NCBI GenBank assembly: GCA_003008705.1
Contig: PDUO01000003.1
Span: 1,496,793-1,560,792, forward strand
Direction of reading: 5' to 3'
From: Pezicula radicicola
Lineage: Eukaryota; Ascomycota; Leotiomycetes; Helotiales; Dermateaceae
DNA: 64,000 nt
Part shown: piece after piece, positions 11,064-22,928 of the stretch
Position numbering within the stretch: the first letter of the stretch is position 1
Layout: every line of letters starts with the position of its first letter
The notes under the pieces: model-generated
Databases searched by the model: none
What the model saw: the letters and a program-made list of their open reading frames with translations, nothing else
Told to the model about the DNA's origin: nothing
Translations under genes and position numbers: made by a program

Positions 11064-12686
11064 ATGGGAAAACCACGCATGATCATATTGATTCGACATG
11101 CGCAGTCTGAAGGAAACAGTGCGAATACCCTCATCCCATCTTAAGACGAACTGCGCCCTTGTCCCGCGCCATAGCGAGACGAGGCTTAAATGCACACCGA
11201 CCACAAGGCTGACACCCCTCCAGAAAATCGCGATATCCACCAAACAACACCTGATCACAGGGTAAAGCTCACTCCTGACGGATGGACACAAGCACACGAA
11301 GCGGGTCGCCGTTTGCGCGCCCTCTTGCGCCCAGATGATACCCTTCACTTCTTCACCTCTCCGTATCGGCGAACTCGAGAAACGACCGAAGGCATCCTCT
11401 CGACGCTCACTTCCGACGAGCCTTCACCCAGTCCCTTTCCACGGCACTCGATCAAGGTCTATGAAGAACCCAGATTAAGAGAGCAAGATTTTGGTAATTT
11501 CCAACCATGTTCGGCGGAAATGGAGAGGATGTGGCAGGAGAGAGCCGATTACGGACATTTCTTTTACAGAATCCCCAACGGAGAGAGTGCGGCAGATGCG
11601 TATGATCGTGTGAGCGGTTTTAATGAGAGTCTGTGGAGACAGTTTGGAGAGGACGATTGCGCTTCTGTATGCGTATTAGGTGCGCCTCCACATTTCCCTG
11701 TTATTGGAGTTTAGTCAACTAATAAAGCAATAGTCACTCATGGCTTGATGAGCAGAGTATTCCTCATGAAATGGTATCACTTTAGCGTCGAATACTTCGA
11801 GGATCTCCGTAACGTCAACCACTGCGAATTCCTCATCATGCGCAAGCAGCCCGATTCTGGAAAATACATTCTCGAGAATAACCTCAGGACCTGGTCTGAA
11901 CTAAAGCGGGAGCGTCTACAGGCTGTTAAAGAGAAAGAGAAGAATGGTACTGTTGCGGCCATGACGGAGAAGGAGAAGGAGAAGGCAGAAAAATTAGAGA
12001 AGGGCAAAGGATCCACTGTAGAGGGAACCATGTCTCCGATCCCCGTGCGAAAGAAGTGGGGTGGATGTCCCAACGGTTGCGATCATGGAAGACATCAATA
12101 CCAGAAACAGAATAGTATGGATGCTATGCAAGTAAATGGGAAAGCCATCCCAGCGGGCACCACCGTGGAAACTATCCTATCCCGACGACCGGCAACGCGA
12201 AGATGGCAATCGTCTGAGGACGAGGACGATCCCCGTGGGCGAACAGGACCACCCATTCAGGTAGATGTCCAGAGGAGTTTGGACGAGATAGTTTCGTCCC
12301 CTGACGGAACTCCCAGCTTTATCACTGTGGAGGATCGAATGAGAAATAGACCGATGAAGAGCCCGGAAAACATAGGAGATGTCCATCAGAAGCTCTTGGT
12401 TAAACATGCTGGCAGAGACTTTGGAGGTAGCGCCAGTGGAAACACGAGTCATGGAGAAGCTGGTAGCGACACCGAATTCAGTGCTGAGGAGGACGTCAAA
12501 AAGAGGATAGCTAAGGGATTGTCAACATTGAGAGATAAGACTGGCATGGGCAGGGGAATGAAAGCCGATGCTTTGGGTGACCAGAGCGATGTTGGTAGTG
12601 ATGCTGGAAGCGAGGGCGAGCCAGAGATACGGGAGTTAGTTAAAGCTGAGAAGGAGGATAAGAGTATTAAAGGAAGTGTTTATTGA
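11064..12686 (+). CDS. Det1-like histidine phosphatase with long disordered tail
   Basis: Exons join(11064..11118, 11224..11679, 11734..12686) give 487 residues. The N-terminal half is a phosphoglycerate-mutase-fold phosphatase: LIRHAQSEGN holds the phospho-accepting His, SPYRRTRET gives the phosphate-binding Arg, and LVTHG the second catalytic His; NGESAADAYDR lies between. NRDIHQTTPDHRVKLTPDGW matches the Det1/YDR051C type of broad-range acid phosphatase rather than glycolytic mutase. The first intron splits the codon after GN, so the catalytic loop is built from two exons. The C-terminal half (after about residue 270) is charged and low in complexity (EKEKAEKLEKGKG, RRPATRRWQSSEDEDDPRG), common in filamentous-fungal members but absent from the yeast protein. 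Yeast Det1 has been linked to sterol transport; the role here is inferred. Confidence 0.88.
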
Positions 12687-13039
12687 TTTTGATTTGATGG
12701 TTTTGGGTTTTCCTTTTTTTTTTTCCTGTTGTCTATGAAAATCATGGGTAGAAGGGTAGATCGAGGCTGTGTTACGTTGGTTCTGTATGTCTTATGAGCG
12801 ATGCATTTGATGATTGCACGAGAACAAGCATAAATGAGCGAAACGGATTTCTTTTAGACTTTTTGATTTTGAACTGTATCTTTAAGTAGAACTAAATTGA
12901 CCATTGCTTTCTATTGCGCTAAGCATTTGGAATAGGGATAATGATTCACCCATTTCGCGAGGTCGCGAGGCTATGTAAGATGCCTTTCAAAGTCATGCTC
13001 AGGCAAGTACTCGCGGTTTCCTTCGCGCATACTGCATAA
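12687..13039. other. 3' flank before transposon
   Basis: Contains a T-rich tract (near 12710-12725) just after the phosphatase stop, likely part of its 3' untranslated region, and then sequence up to the TA dinucleotide that flanks the Tc1/mariner element. No gene seen. Confidence 0.5.
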
Positions 13040-14396
13040 TACAGTACGTTACCATAAGTCTGTGCGGTTTTTTCGAAACACCTGAATTACCGAGGTCCCC
13101 CCCAACCTACACTCTACAACACCATGCCCCGCGCACCAAATACCCCCCGCCCACCACTAGGAGAGGTGTCTCCTAGCACTCGAAATCGAGTAGTAGGTGC
13201 CCGTAACCATGGTGTATCATATCCTGCAATTGGGGAGCAAGAAAACCTCCTCCCGTCAACCTGTCGACAAATCTTTAATAACACTCCTAATTAGGTGTCT
13301 GGAATTTCAAAACCACGAAGTGGTAGGCCTACTTTACTCTCTGAACGAGATCAGAGACGAATATTTCGAACTATTACTGTAGAACCTAAGATAACTGCTG
13401 CACAATTAGTAGTAAGTGTCTGCCCACATATTAAGAAGCAAACTGTGTATCGATTTTTAAAGAAATCAGGTATACAGAAGTAGAGGTGCAAGAAAAGGCC
13501 ACTCCTTACACCAGAAAGAGCTGCTACTAGACTAGCATGGGCTTTGAAATATGATGGAATACCTCTTGTATTTTGGAAGAGATGGAAATGGTCTGATGAG
13601 TACTCAATTAAGAGGGGAAAGGGAGGGAAATGGGACTTTGTTTATCGAGAAAGAGGTTAGTAAGACATCTATTTATAAAGTCTATTACTAACTAACTAAA
13701 TAGGCCAAGTACTTGAGCCTTGGGCAGTGCAAGGAGAACCTACTAAAGGAAAGACTACTATGTTCTGGGCTTGCTTTAGCTTTGGAACTAGGTCTGACTT
13801 AGTAGTAATAAAAGGGGATGATACTAGTAAGAGGGGGGGGTTATAGCTCGAAGATATCTTGAAGTTCTTAAGGAATATCTTCTAACTATTCTCGATAATA
13901 ATAGTATCTTTATACAAGACAACGCCCCGATTCATAAGGTATATATTATTAGGGATTGGTTCATTGAAATAGCTATTCAGTTAGTGGATCACCCCCCTTA
14001 TTCACCTAATCTAAATCCTATCGAAAACCTATGGAAGATACTAAAGGTAAAGATTATAGAGTTACATCCTGAGTTAGTATCTATGAAAGATAATGATACT
14101 ACAAGAGAGTTCTTGATTAAGTGTACAAAGGAAGCTTGGGAGTTGTTGGAAGAGGAGATATTGAATAAGCTTGCATCTAGTATACAGAAGAGAGTTGATG
14201 CAATTGTACAGGCAAGGGGCTGGTATACAAAGTACTAAAGTTTTTATTTGTAGATTATTACCTAAACTTTCATTTAAAATCAACGGTTTCTTTATAGCTC
14301 TTAAATTAACTAAATTAAAACTAATTGAAGTTAAGTAGTGAGATGTTTGGTTTATGCTTAATAATCAAGAGCACAGACTTATGGTAACCCACTGTA
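13040..14396 (+). mobile_element. Tc1/mariner-type DNA transposon, full length but inactive
   Basis: Terminal inverted repeats of 24 bp with 22 matches: left 13042-13065 begins CAGTACGTTACCATAAG, right 14371-14394 is its complement with CAGTGGGTTACCATAAG. Each outer end is flanked by TA (13040-13041 and 14395-14396), the target-site duplication made by Tc1/mariner elements. The body of about 1.35 kb has transposase-like coding DNA on the plus strand with stops and frame changes. Confidence 0.9.
13190..14238 (+). pseudogene. Decayed Tc1/mariner (DDE) transposase
   Basis: Pieces in several frames follow the order of a Tc1-like transposase. At 13295-13483 there is a helix-turn-helix region (KPRSGRPTLLSERDQRR, then ITAAQLVV and KQTVYRFLKKSG). 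At about 13690-13800 come QVLEPWAVQGEPTKGKT and TMFWACFSFGTRSDLVVIKG, the region of the first catalytic Asp. At 13984-14238 lies DHPPYSPNLNPIENLWKILK, the C-terminal catalytic block. In-frame stops occur after the HTH block and after the run of G near 13840 (a seven-base G tract, a likely frameshift). It cannot make a full transposase as it stands. Confidence 0.85.
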
Positions 14397-14415
14397 TGTG
14401 CCTTGTACTAGCAAG

Positions 14416-14466
14416 TTTGAGTCACTCGCCGAATTGGGAGTCGTTTCTCGTACCTAGTGACTCAAA
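14416..14466. repeat. Perfect 11-bp inverted repeat with 29-bp loop
   Basis: TTTGAGTCACT at 14416-14426 is matched by its complement AGTGACTCAAA at 14456-14466. It lies 20 bp outside the transposon and 220 bp upstream of the next start codon. TGAGTCA is the classic AP-1/Gcn4-type site and occurs in both arms, so the pair could be a double bZIP site; it could also be a decayed transposon end. Confidence 0.6.
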
Positions 14467-14688
14467 TGCTAAGCCACCCATCATCAAGTTCGCTCCTCCT
14501 TTTTTAGCCGAGCCTTGGCTGTGCTTAACCTTTATATGACATCGAACTCGCCATCATCAGCATCACTTCCAAACAACTTCATTACTGCTTAAGACGCCAT
14601 CACAACCGACGACGTCTACAAATCACAAGTTCAACTTTGCCCCAATCACCAATTCAAGACAGGCCACAGTTAGCTAGCTACCTTAGCT

Positions 14689-16589
14689 ATGGCAGAAGCA
14701 GCATTCCAGGCACTGAACGATACACTCATTGGTGATTCCTTCGCACCAACAACCTCTGAACCACGACCAGGACAACTACAACTCTCAATACAAAAATGTG
14801 GACCCTTTCTGGCTGGACTTCAACAACCTGGCGATGAGCTTGATTGTCTAGTCATAGGCAGTATCCGAAAAGATCTCTTTCACGAAATAGCATGGCAAAA
14901 CATCATCTCGTCAGAAAAAACAGGCACCAAAATAACACCATACGAAATAACTCCCTCAAAACTTCTTCTCTCTATTTCCGGATTCACATTCAAAATCAGA
15001 TATTTCACTCTCTCATCACTTCCCTCAACCGTCACAGCCGAGATCCAACATTGGGGAAAAGTTTCTAGGTTTATAAATTTGAATCGATGTTTTAAGGAGG
15101 CTTATCAGTTTTTGATTGAGTGGGCTAAGGAGAGGGGCATTTTTGGTCTTTGGGATGCTGTTGATGAGAGGGATGTTAGTAGGGTGCTTATGGAGGCTTT
15201 TGAGAACCCTGGAGGTCATTTTAATGATTGTGGGTGTGAGGATTGTGTAGAGGGTAGTGGGAGTCGGGGGGTAGGGGTTAGTGTTGAGAATATTGGGTTT
15301 AGGGAGGGGGTGATGGCATTTTTGCATAGGCTTTCTTGGATGGAGATTTGTGAGTCTTTTCTTTTTCTTTTTTCTCTCTATTCTTTTCTATTGGTGGCTT
15401 TGGATATCCAATAGGGAGACTCGAGTGAGCCAATTTTCGTTCACTTCAGAGTTGAAGGCTTGAAAGAAAGGGTTTCCTTCGATTCTCAGGGAATTAACCG
15501 CTCGAATATCACGGCCTGAATTAAATTGGCTCCGTACAGTACATTTTTCTAACAATGATTACAGTTCATTCTCAAAGAGAATGGTCACCAGTAGTAAGAG
15601 CAGAAGCTCTCAACCTCCTAAATCGCATCTACGCCAAAAAAGAAGAACCAATCACCCTTCCAAAGCAAGATCCAATCTCAATCATGAACTGCGAGAATTA
15701 CATCAAGATCTCAGTTCAATACCATGGCAACTCACAGATTGACTGTGGTATTGCTTTGAAGAAGGTAGAAGCTGATTTGAGGGCTTTGATGAAGAGTATG
15801 TACCCCACATACAAACTACAGACTACCTTTACCTTCTGCTCAACTCAACTCAACTCGATTCAAAAGCAATCACTAACAGAAATCTAAGGACTCAAACACA
15901 TCCAAACGGCCACCTTCAGACTCTGGCCTCAGCCCCTGCTCGATCAAGATATGCAAACGTCAAAAAAGCCAATCCTACCCTTCGAAGCCTTCTACCTAAT
16001 AGGATTCTCGGCCCTCTACAACAATAAAACAGCCCTCTCCTCGGCCTCCCTAATAATCCAAAACTGGAAACACTCCGACACCAAGAACAAAAATCTGTTT
16101 GTTCATACTGAACTCCTTACTCCTCAAGCCGTTTCAGAAGGGAAAAGATTAAATGTGAAGAGATGTGAGATCGTTTGGCCGAGAACGGTTGTGGTTCCTA
16201 GTAATGATCTTAAAACGAAACTTCAACCGCGTCAGGAGGGTGAAGAATCGAAAGAACACCCGAAGAAAGGTTCAAAACAAAATCCTTCTTCTCATGAAGA
16301 AGATCCTACGAAAGAAGAAGGAAATACAACAAAACTCCGTCCAGCACTAGATATCCTTCATCGTCTGCGTCACGATCCAGCTTATAATATCGATGATTAT
16401 GTAATTGGATACTTGGATCGTCATTCTGGGATCGAGGAGAGGGATGCCCGGGATTGGGTTACTGATTCCATGCGTGAGGAGTGGGTTCCTCAGCATAAGA
16501 TTTTGTATTTTAGACGGAGGGGAGGGGATGGTGGTGAGGGAGAGAAGATTTGGGATAGGGAGGGGAGGGTTGATTTGGTTTTTTGTTGA
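14689..16589 (+). CDS. Nucleotidyltransferase (poly(A) polymerase-like) with C-terminal MJ1316/DUF504 domain
   Basis: Exons join(14689..15349, 15565..15795, 15889..16589) give 530 residues in phase. GPFLAGLQQPGDELDCLVIGS near residue 40 corresponds to the G-S..D-x-D nucleotidyltransferase loop; the acidic pair D..D is present but the usual GS is replaced by GP. INLNRCFKEAYQFLIEWAKERGIF and HSQREWSPVV belong to the poly(A)-polymerase central domain. The C-terminus, LRPALDILHRLRHDPAYNID and GYLDRHSGIEE..WVTDSMREEWVPQHKILYFRR, is the MJ1316 (DUF504) domain thought to recognise RNA with cyclic phosphate ends. Relatives in fungi often carry extra phosphoesterase domains in front; here the protein starts directly at the transferase domain. 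A role in RNA end repair or tailing is inferred. Composition shifts from A/C-rich to G/T-rich along each exon. Confidence 0.82.
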
Positions 16590-18071
16590 GGGGATGGGGA
16601 TTGGATATTACTTGGAGTGTGAAGGTGGGGGTTTAGGGTATAGGAGGATGAAAGTGTGTTGTTGGGGAAGGAAGAAGTAGGAACTTAGGAAGTAGGAAGT
16701 TTAGATTCCTTGAGGTGGTTGGTTCGTTGTATTGGTTAGAGATGGTAGGTAACTCAAGGGATTATGGATATGGATATGGATATCGCTGAACTACTATACC
16801 TTATACCTTTTAGAAGTAGGTAGTGTGATGCGGGTTTGAATAATTATAAATAAATTATAAGATTCGTTGGCTATACTTTGTTGTTCTTGTTTTGTTTATT
16901 GTTTTTTTGCTGGGGAGTGAGGAGTGAGGAGTGAGTAGTGGGAAATATAAGATGTACTTCGTAGATATGTGGTATTGTAGAGAAGAGGATCTTAGAGTTT
17001 ATAAGTTAAGTTAGTTATAAGTTAGCTAGGTAAGTAGGTAGGTATATTGTAAAATAGTATCTTTCGTACTTAGGTATACTATATATTTACAACTAAATCT
17101 GTAGTTAAATCTATCTTGGTAGTTATTAAATTTATATTTGTTTTAATTGTCTTTTTTATTTACTGTGTATAATAATAAACTAGAGAGTCTATGATTACTA
17201 AATACTGTGAGAAGAAGTATTAGATTCAGTTTTTGGTATTAGGATTATATAAGAGGGTTTAGGTGAGGTGGGTTGGTGAGGAGGAGGATTTAGGTAAGTG
17301 TTTGGGTTTGTGGTAGATTGAGGGGTTATGTGGACAGATGGTTGGGAATGGGGTTTGTGGTAGGAATAGTAGTAGGGTTGTAAAATTCATGATTGTGTTT
17401 TGGCGAATGGTAGATAATGGGTGGTATTGGGAAGTTGTTGTGTTGTTTTAGTGGAAGGTTAGTTTAGGGGGAAGAGAGATAGTGCTAAGTTTGTAAGGTA
17501 AGTATTGCACCTAGTAAAGTGGTTTATATAGATAGGTGGATACTACAATAGCTAATCCTTGTAGAGTGTTAGATGGAATAATGACTATACTAGAAAGAGG
17601 GAAAGAGGAAAGAGCACTCACTAGTGGGGAATTTGATAGTTGTGCTATACAGAGAAGGAACTTTAGTTATTAGTTAGCTCGCTTGTACTCGTGCCGGCCA
17701 GAAGTAAACTACTGTGTACGAAAAGGTAAATATAGTCATCTGAAATTGTAATCTCCTATCAAGCTCGTATTCAAAAATACCGTTGCAGTGCACGGGAGTT
17801 TCAAACTTCTGGCTGGCATGAGTAGTGAGAATAGAGAGCTAGAGTGAGGGTTCTTCATCCAACTGCAGTTACATAACAAGCACGATTACTCCTCGATAAT
17901 GCATGCAACTACAGTAACCGAACATACTTCATTAGATTTGAAATTTAAATATAATTACAGCGTTTATCTATTCTACTTCTTATGTAGTTTGCAGCCAGGG
18001 TGTAAATATACAAATAGGTGGCCATAAAAGATATTATCAAGATCCAGTGCCAGCACCAAAAATCGCAACTC
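16590..18071. other. Intergenic gap, G/T-rich then AT-rich
   Basis: No gene recognised. The first 300 bases keep the G/T-rich bias of the preceding exon. A short (GGATAT)n run lies near 16765-16783. Around 17230-17480 the plus strand is strongly G/T-rich with few C. The remainder is AT-rich. It holds the 3' flanks of two convergent genes. Confidence 0.4.
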
Positions 18072-19228
18072 TTAAAACGCACCTAACGATAATTCTGAAG
18101 ATCCACTCTTCTCACCAGCAGCAGGAACTTGTCCATTCCTACCTACGAACCCTTCCATAGCTTTATCAACTCCACTCATTCTCCGTAGAATAGCATGTAC
18201 GCCTACAGGAACGACATTCATCCAATCAATCCACCTAGCGTAGAGCGGTAATGCGAGATCTGCACTACTTCCTGCGTCAATGGCGGCAATAACTTCCTTT
18301 GCTACATCGACTGGTTCGAGAACTGGACCGAAGAAGCTGTTTGGTGTTTTGACGCCGCTGAAGAGGGGTGTGGAAAGTTGACCTGGTGATACGAGGACGG
18401 TCTTGATGTCTGGGTAGGCTTTTAGTTCGGCGCGGAGGGATTTATGAAGGGCTGTTATTCCGGCTTTGGAGGCTGTGTAGTCGGAGAGGTGGGATGCGCC
18501 TAGTTGGCCGAGGACGGAGGAGATGGACACTATTGTGCCTTGTTTTTGGCGGACCATGCCTGGGAGGAAGGCCTTAAGGGTGTAGAAGTGAGAGAGGAGG
18601 TTTACGCGCATGGTGCGCTCGATGTCTTCGAGGGAGAGGTCAAGGAGTGGTTTACCGTTTACTACGGCTGCGTTGTTGATAAGGATTGTTGGGGTGCCGA
18701 GCTGGTGTTTATGTTAGTTGTGGTAGGTATGCATTGGGAAGGGAGAAGACATACGTCTCTTTCAATCTCAATTGCTACCTTTGCAACTTGCTCCTTATCT
18801 CCAACATCGCACTTATAAACACTCACGCCACGCGCCTCACCAGACTCCAAATCCCGAACATCGAGCACTGCAACCGTGGCTCCGCGCATACCATAAACCT
18901 CCGCAATCAACAATCCTAATCCGCTCGCTCCGCCCGTAATCACAATAACCTCCTCTGAGAAATCGACAGTTCGTGGTTTCGTATATGCGATCTGACGATT
19001 GAGGACTCCGAGGAAGAAAAGTAGAGTGAGCAGCGATGCGTAGCCGATTGCGCCCTGGATAGCTGGATGTGTCCACTGCATTGCTTGCGCGCGCATGCAG
19101 AGCGGTATCATCCACGCGACGAAAGGATGTAGGAATGTGACATTGAGGACTTTCAGGAAGAGATCAATAGAGATTGGTTTGGACCAGGAGAGCTCTGGAT
19201 CAGGGCCACCACGAGGTTGGAAGTCCAT
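18072..19228 (-). CDS. Membrane-anchored short-chain dehydrogenase/reductase (SDR16C-like)
   Basis: Exons complement(18072..18701, 18755..19228) encode 367 residues. A hydrophobic N-terminal segment (about residues 60-80, containing LLTLLFFLGVL) likely anchors the enzyme in the endoplasmic reticulum or lipid droplets. VIVITGGASGLGLLIAEVYG is the NAD(P) Rossmann TGGxxGxG motif, ILINNAAVV the NNAG-like motif, SISSVLGQLGASHLSDYTASKAG contains the catalytic Ser and the YxxxK pair, and VSPGQLSTPLF is the following loop. This is the pattern of retinol/sterol dehydrogenases of the SDR16C/RDH10 group, which oxidise lipid alcohols with NAD(P). The substrate cannot be told. Each of its two exons moves from A/C-rich to G/T-rich on the coding strand. 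Confidence 0.9.
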
Positions 19229-20009
19229 CTTTGCTGTATATAGCGTAGGTAGGTGAAGATTAAGGTAAGTGGTGGAAAGAAAGAAAGGAAGGAAGATGGG
19301 GATTTTGGTAGGGTTCAGTTTAAGAGGTGAGAGAGAGAATGAAAGAAGAAAGGCGGTTATAAAATAGAAAAGTGATTCGGAGCTTAAGTGGCATCAGAGC
19401 ATTTTATGGTAACAGTCGAGTGGTTGGACGAATTTCTGGAACATGAGACGGACGCCCTGAAGGGGGCTTGTTTCGGGTGCACGAGGCTAGTGATGTGCCT
19501 TGGAGAAACAGAAAGCGGCACTCCATTCTCAGTTTTTTGGTAGTATGTTCGAGTCACTCAGAATTAATTTGAGAATTAAGAGGTAGAAGAGATAATTATA
19601 CAAGCTCTTCAACCATCTTCTTTAATTCTTTTGCTCCTCCGTGTGTAGTTCGTGTGGCGGTAGGGATACAGTAGATATTCTACACCACACCCCTCTCTCA
19701 ATCACTGAACCATCTCCGAGTGCTGCTTTGTCGGCCCGCTGCGAGGTCCCCCCTGTATGGCATTTTGGCGACGTCAAGTTTGTGATTGAACCTTTCCCTT
19801 TTCAGACATTCTGCCCTTACACCGCTCTCAGTTACCACAGCCTCGCCGCAAGGCCAGCAACAGCCGTCTTCATTCCTTCTCAACTGCACCACCACCACAA
19901 GGAACTCTCCTTCCAAACCCAACATCCAAAACATTACTCCCATCACCGACTTGATCAGAATCATCGAATTGATCCGATTTACTGGAGTGACTATGGTCAC
20001 TGACTGCTA
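19229..20009. other. Shared upstream region of SDR and OGFr-domain genes
   Basis: 780 bases between two divergent start codons. An open frame of 120 codons at 19641-20003 has no motif and ends just before the next gene; it looks like untranslated leader. A GAGTCACT motif occurs near 19550. Confidence 0.4.
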
Positions 20010-20872
20010 TTGGATTCACTGACTTCATTTGATCAGCCTTCTCAAGTTTCTTCCCCATCATCCAATATGGACAACCCAATTATCTCCTTCTACGCCCACG
20101 GAGGCCGCGACTTCAAAGGCCGTACTCTCAAGCAAATCCTCACGGAATACACAGACGACGACCTCGAATTCAATCACAATTTCATTCAAGTGCTATTCCC
20201 TCTACCTGAGAAATCTGGAGTTATTGAGGACGCACCTCTGATTACTGAAGAAGTTTTCAAAGCCTTTCACAAGTACGACGAATTGGGACGGACATTGCGG
20301 CAGAATTTGTTTTGGGCTCTTGAGAGGATGTGTCATTTCTATGGCTTTGATCTTGATATTACGGGCGATGAGTTCAATGTTGATGATGAGCTTAAGGTAA
20401 GGAATTCTACTATCTATGGTGTCAATTGGTTGGGTTGAGTGACCTCAATGCAACACCTCCATGTTCCTTTGCCACAAATCCCTCCTTCCAACAAAAGCGC
20501 CTTTCTCTAACCATGGAAAAACCACAGCTCTCCCAGAGCGCCAATTTCAACAAGAGATCCCAGCTCTGGCTCAGAAAGTTCAACCACAACCACCTGCGCA
20601 TGACCAGAATAATCCGTTGCCTCCGCTGCCTCAACCTCCAAAACCAAGCAAAAGCTTTCCACAAAGCAATCGAGAACACCGCTTCCGGAACCGTAGGAGA
20701 AATCACCATTGGCTACTGGGATAGCGCTATGCTTACCACCAGACTGGATATTCCTCCTGACGAAATGGTACCAGTTGGACCTCGGTGGCTGACTAGGTAT
20801 GAGGATGCAATGTCGCGAGAGAGGCGTATGAACAGGATGGAACTTGTATACCCAGAAGAATTAGGTGCCTGA
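20010..20872 (+). CDS. Opioid growth factor receptor (OGFr)-type domain protein
   Basis: Exons join(20010..20396, 20528..20872) encode 243 residues; the intron is 131 nt, longer than most here, and its acceptor was chosen for phase. FYAHGGRDFKGRTLKQIL, then DLEFNHNFIQVLFPLPEKSG, are the core of the OGFr conserved region. The second exon continues with WLRKFNHNHLRMTRIIRCLR and AKAFHKAIE, also OGFr-like. In animals the domain binds met-enkephalin, but in fungi and bacteria it occurs alone and has no known function. The start could also be the Met at 20067. Each exon begins A/C-rich and ends G/T-rich. Confidence 0.85.
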
Positions 20873-22928
20873 ACTGCCTGGAGATACCCAGGAGCGGTAT
20901 TTTAATTTGCGTCGGAACGCGCTGTTTATGATGGAGTTCGTGGGACTCAGGAGTTTTATGGCGTTGAGAAGACAGGCTCGTTAGACAGACACACATGGAT
21001 ACCCATCATAAATCATTCAACTTGGTATTTCACATTTTTTTGCTCGCAACAAGTCGGTTATTCAAATCAAGTGGGTTGCTTAAATTTTGTACTCTCTGGT
21101 GACAAGTCAGTTGCCCAAATCCAAGTTTAAGTGGGTTACTCAAAATAAATCAAATGCTCAAATACAAGTTCAAGTAGGTAACCCGAACTAAAGTCTCAAC
21201 TCTGTTACCGTGATCAATTCATTTAACTAAATAAATAAGTTTCTCAAGTCAAGTAGATTAACTTGAGTTAAGTAAGTCACGCTATGCTACTTCCTATGCC
21301 CATAGTTCTCCACTCTTACAAATATCCACATGCCACCAACATCATCCCCTCATACTCTTCTACACTACACAAGCTGAACTAACAAGCCAACAAATAAATC
21401 AGCATCAAAAATACCATTCCTTAAATGCATACTTCATATCCTCAATCCTCAATCCTCTAACTTCCCTTTCTTTGGAATCTCCCATCCTCTCAGACCTTGA
21501 AAGTTGAACGCATGATCAAGATACTCACTGCCCCTCCAACAACTCACAAATAATCAATTGTTTCTCGAGGTCTCTTGGTATTGGGCCTACTCATTAACGA
21601 ATGACCGTCTTTCATGCTTCCTCAAGAATTGGAGGATTGGAGCAAGGTATTTATTATGTTATATAAATGCTCATAGAGTTCTCGTAGAGTTTCCATCTTG
21701 ACTTCTTCACTGACCGTCTTCTTCGAGTTCTGCCCGTTTAAAATCCTCGCAGGGTTTCTTTTCTTCTCTCTTTCTCGAAGTTTTATACTTACTAAGCTCG
21801 GTGGTTCGTCTTATAATTCAACTAACTTTGAGTTCTAGTATGCAGTGGTGTAGTGTTAGAATATTGTTAATACACTTAACTTCCTAAGACTCCAACTATA
21901 AGAACTCCTCCACAAGCAAGCAGAACTAAGCCACTTTCCTCAATCATTAAGTCCCTTACCACCACCCACTTTTCTACACCCACCGAAACTAAAGTATACA
22001 ACCACGCCCCCACCTCCCCTCTCAATCTTCCAACAAAACAAAAGTCAAAAAAAATTAAAAAAAAATTAGATTAAACCATTGAACAGGAATCTCTACACCA
22101 TGATAAAAACTACAGTATTCAATACACACCTAGGTAGTCAATAATCAAGTTCAGCATATAAAAGAAACAAACAAACACCATAAAGACTAAACTAAAGCCC
22201 AAGTTTATAGTTTATATCAACAAGGTATTATACTATAGAAAGAAATTCCAAATTCGGTCGTCCGTTGCTAGATGAGGATGCTAGGTGAAGATGTGCTACT
22301 ATACTAATGTGCTGTACTATATAGAGCGTCAATCTACCGTTCGCTGAATCTTAACTGATTATTACCTACCTACCTTACTATCTTAAGTCATTTCTCAATA
22401 CAGTAGTCTAAGTCCCGTACAATATCTTGTCTCAAAGCCTGTAGCTATTGTACCTTAATACCCCATCAAGTCAATCAATACTAGTAACTCTCCCGAAAAA
22501 AGGGCCCGGGGGTTATGTAACTAGCTGGCTTACATTTATAAGTTGGTAAAAGGAACGTACCTATTTATCTACATAGGTACTTTCAGAATCTACAAATATT
22601 CCCTGCTTCTCCGACTTACTAGGATTCCCCATTTCGTAAATCACTCACTCACTTGAAAAAAATTTGGCACAGTAATTAATTATGTTTATGTATCTCATTG
22701 CTAGCAACATTGTGCTAGACTTTTGCTGCCTATGATTGATGGTAACATGGTGGAATCCATTCCCTGGATATCTAACTCTCTGAACGCCTTGCTTTTTCCC
22801 TCAGAAGACTACCAACCTAAGAAGAAAAATGCAGCCATCTACTTCCATAGTCTTCCACAGCAATGCAAAACGCCGCCCAGATGACTGACCCACGCCTTTC
22901 TCCCAAATATCATCCTTGATAATGCTCA
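20873..22928. other. AT-rich intergenic region with decayed repeats
   Basis: Two kilobases without a supported gene. It holds the repeat described at 21053-21290, C-rich and A-rich stretches near 21950-22060, and the 3' flank of the PARP-UBC gene at its right end. No tRNA or other RNA gene was recognised. Confidence 0.45.
21053..21290. repeat. Degenerate array of a TCAAGT-GGTTACTCAAA motif
   Basis: Variants of the motif recur at about 21075-21095, 21130-21150, 21165-21180 and 21255-21275 (for example CAAGTGGGTTGCTTAAA and AAGTGGGTTACTCAAA). TTACCGTGAT at about 21205 equals the start of the MITE at 44608. The same inner motif (AAGTAAGTTACTCAAA) is found in the MITE at 59163-59310, so this is probably a decayed relative of that family. 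Confidence 0.55.

Noticed and set aside
17230..17480. G/T-rich tract with GGGTTT text, possible interstitial telomere
   Set aside because: No regular repeat unit; only strand-biased composition.
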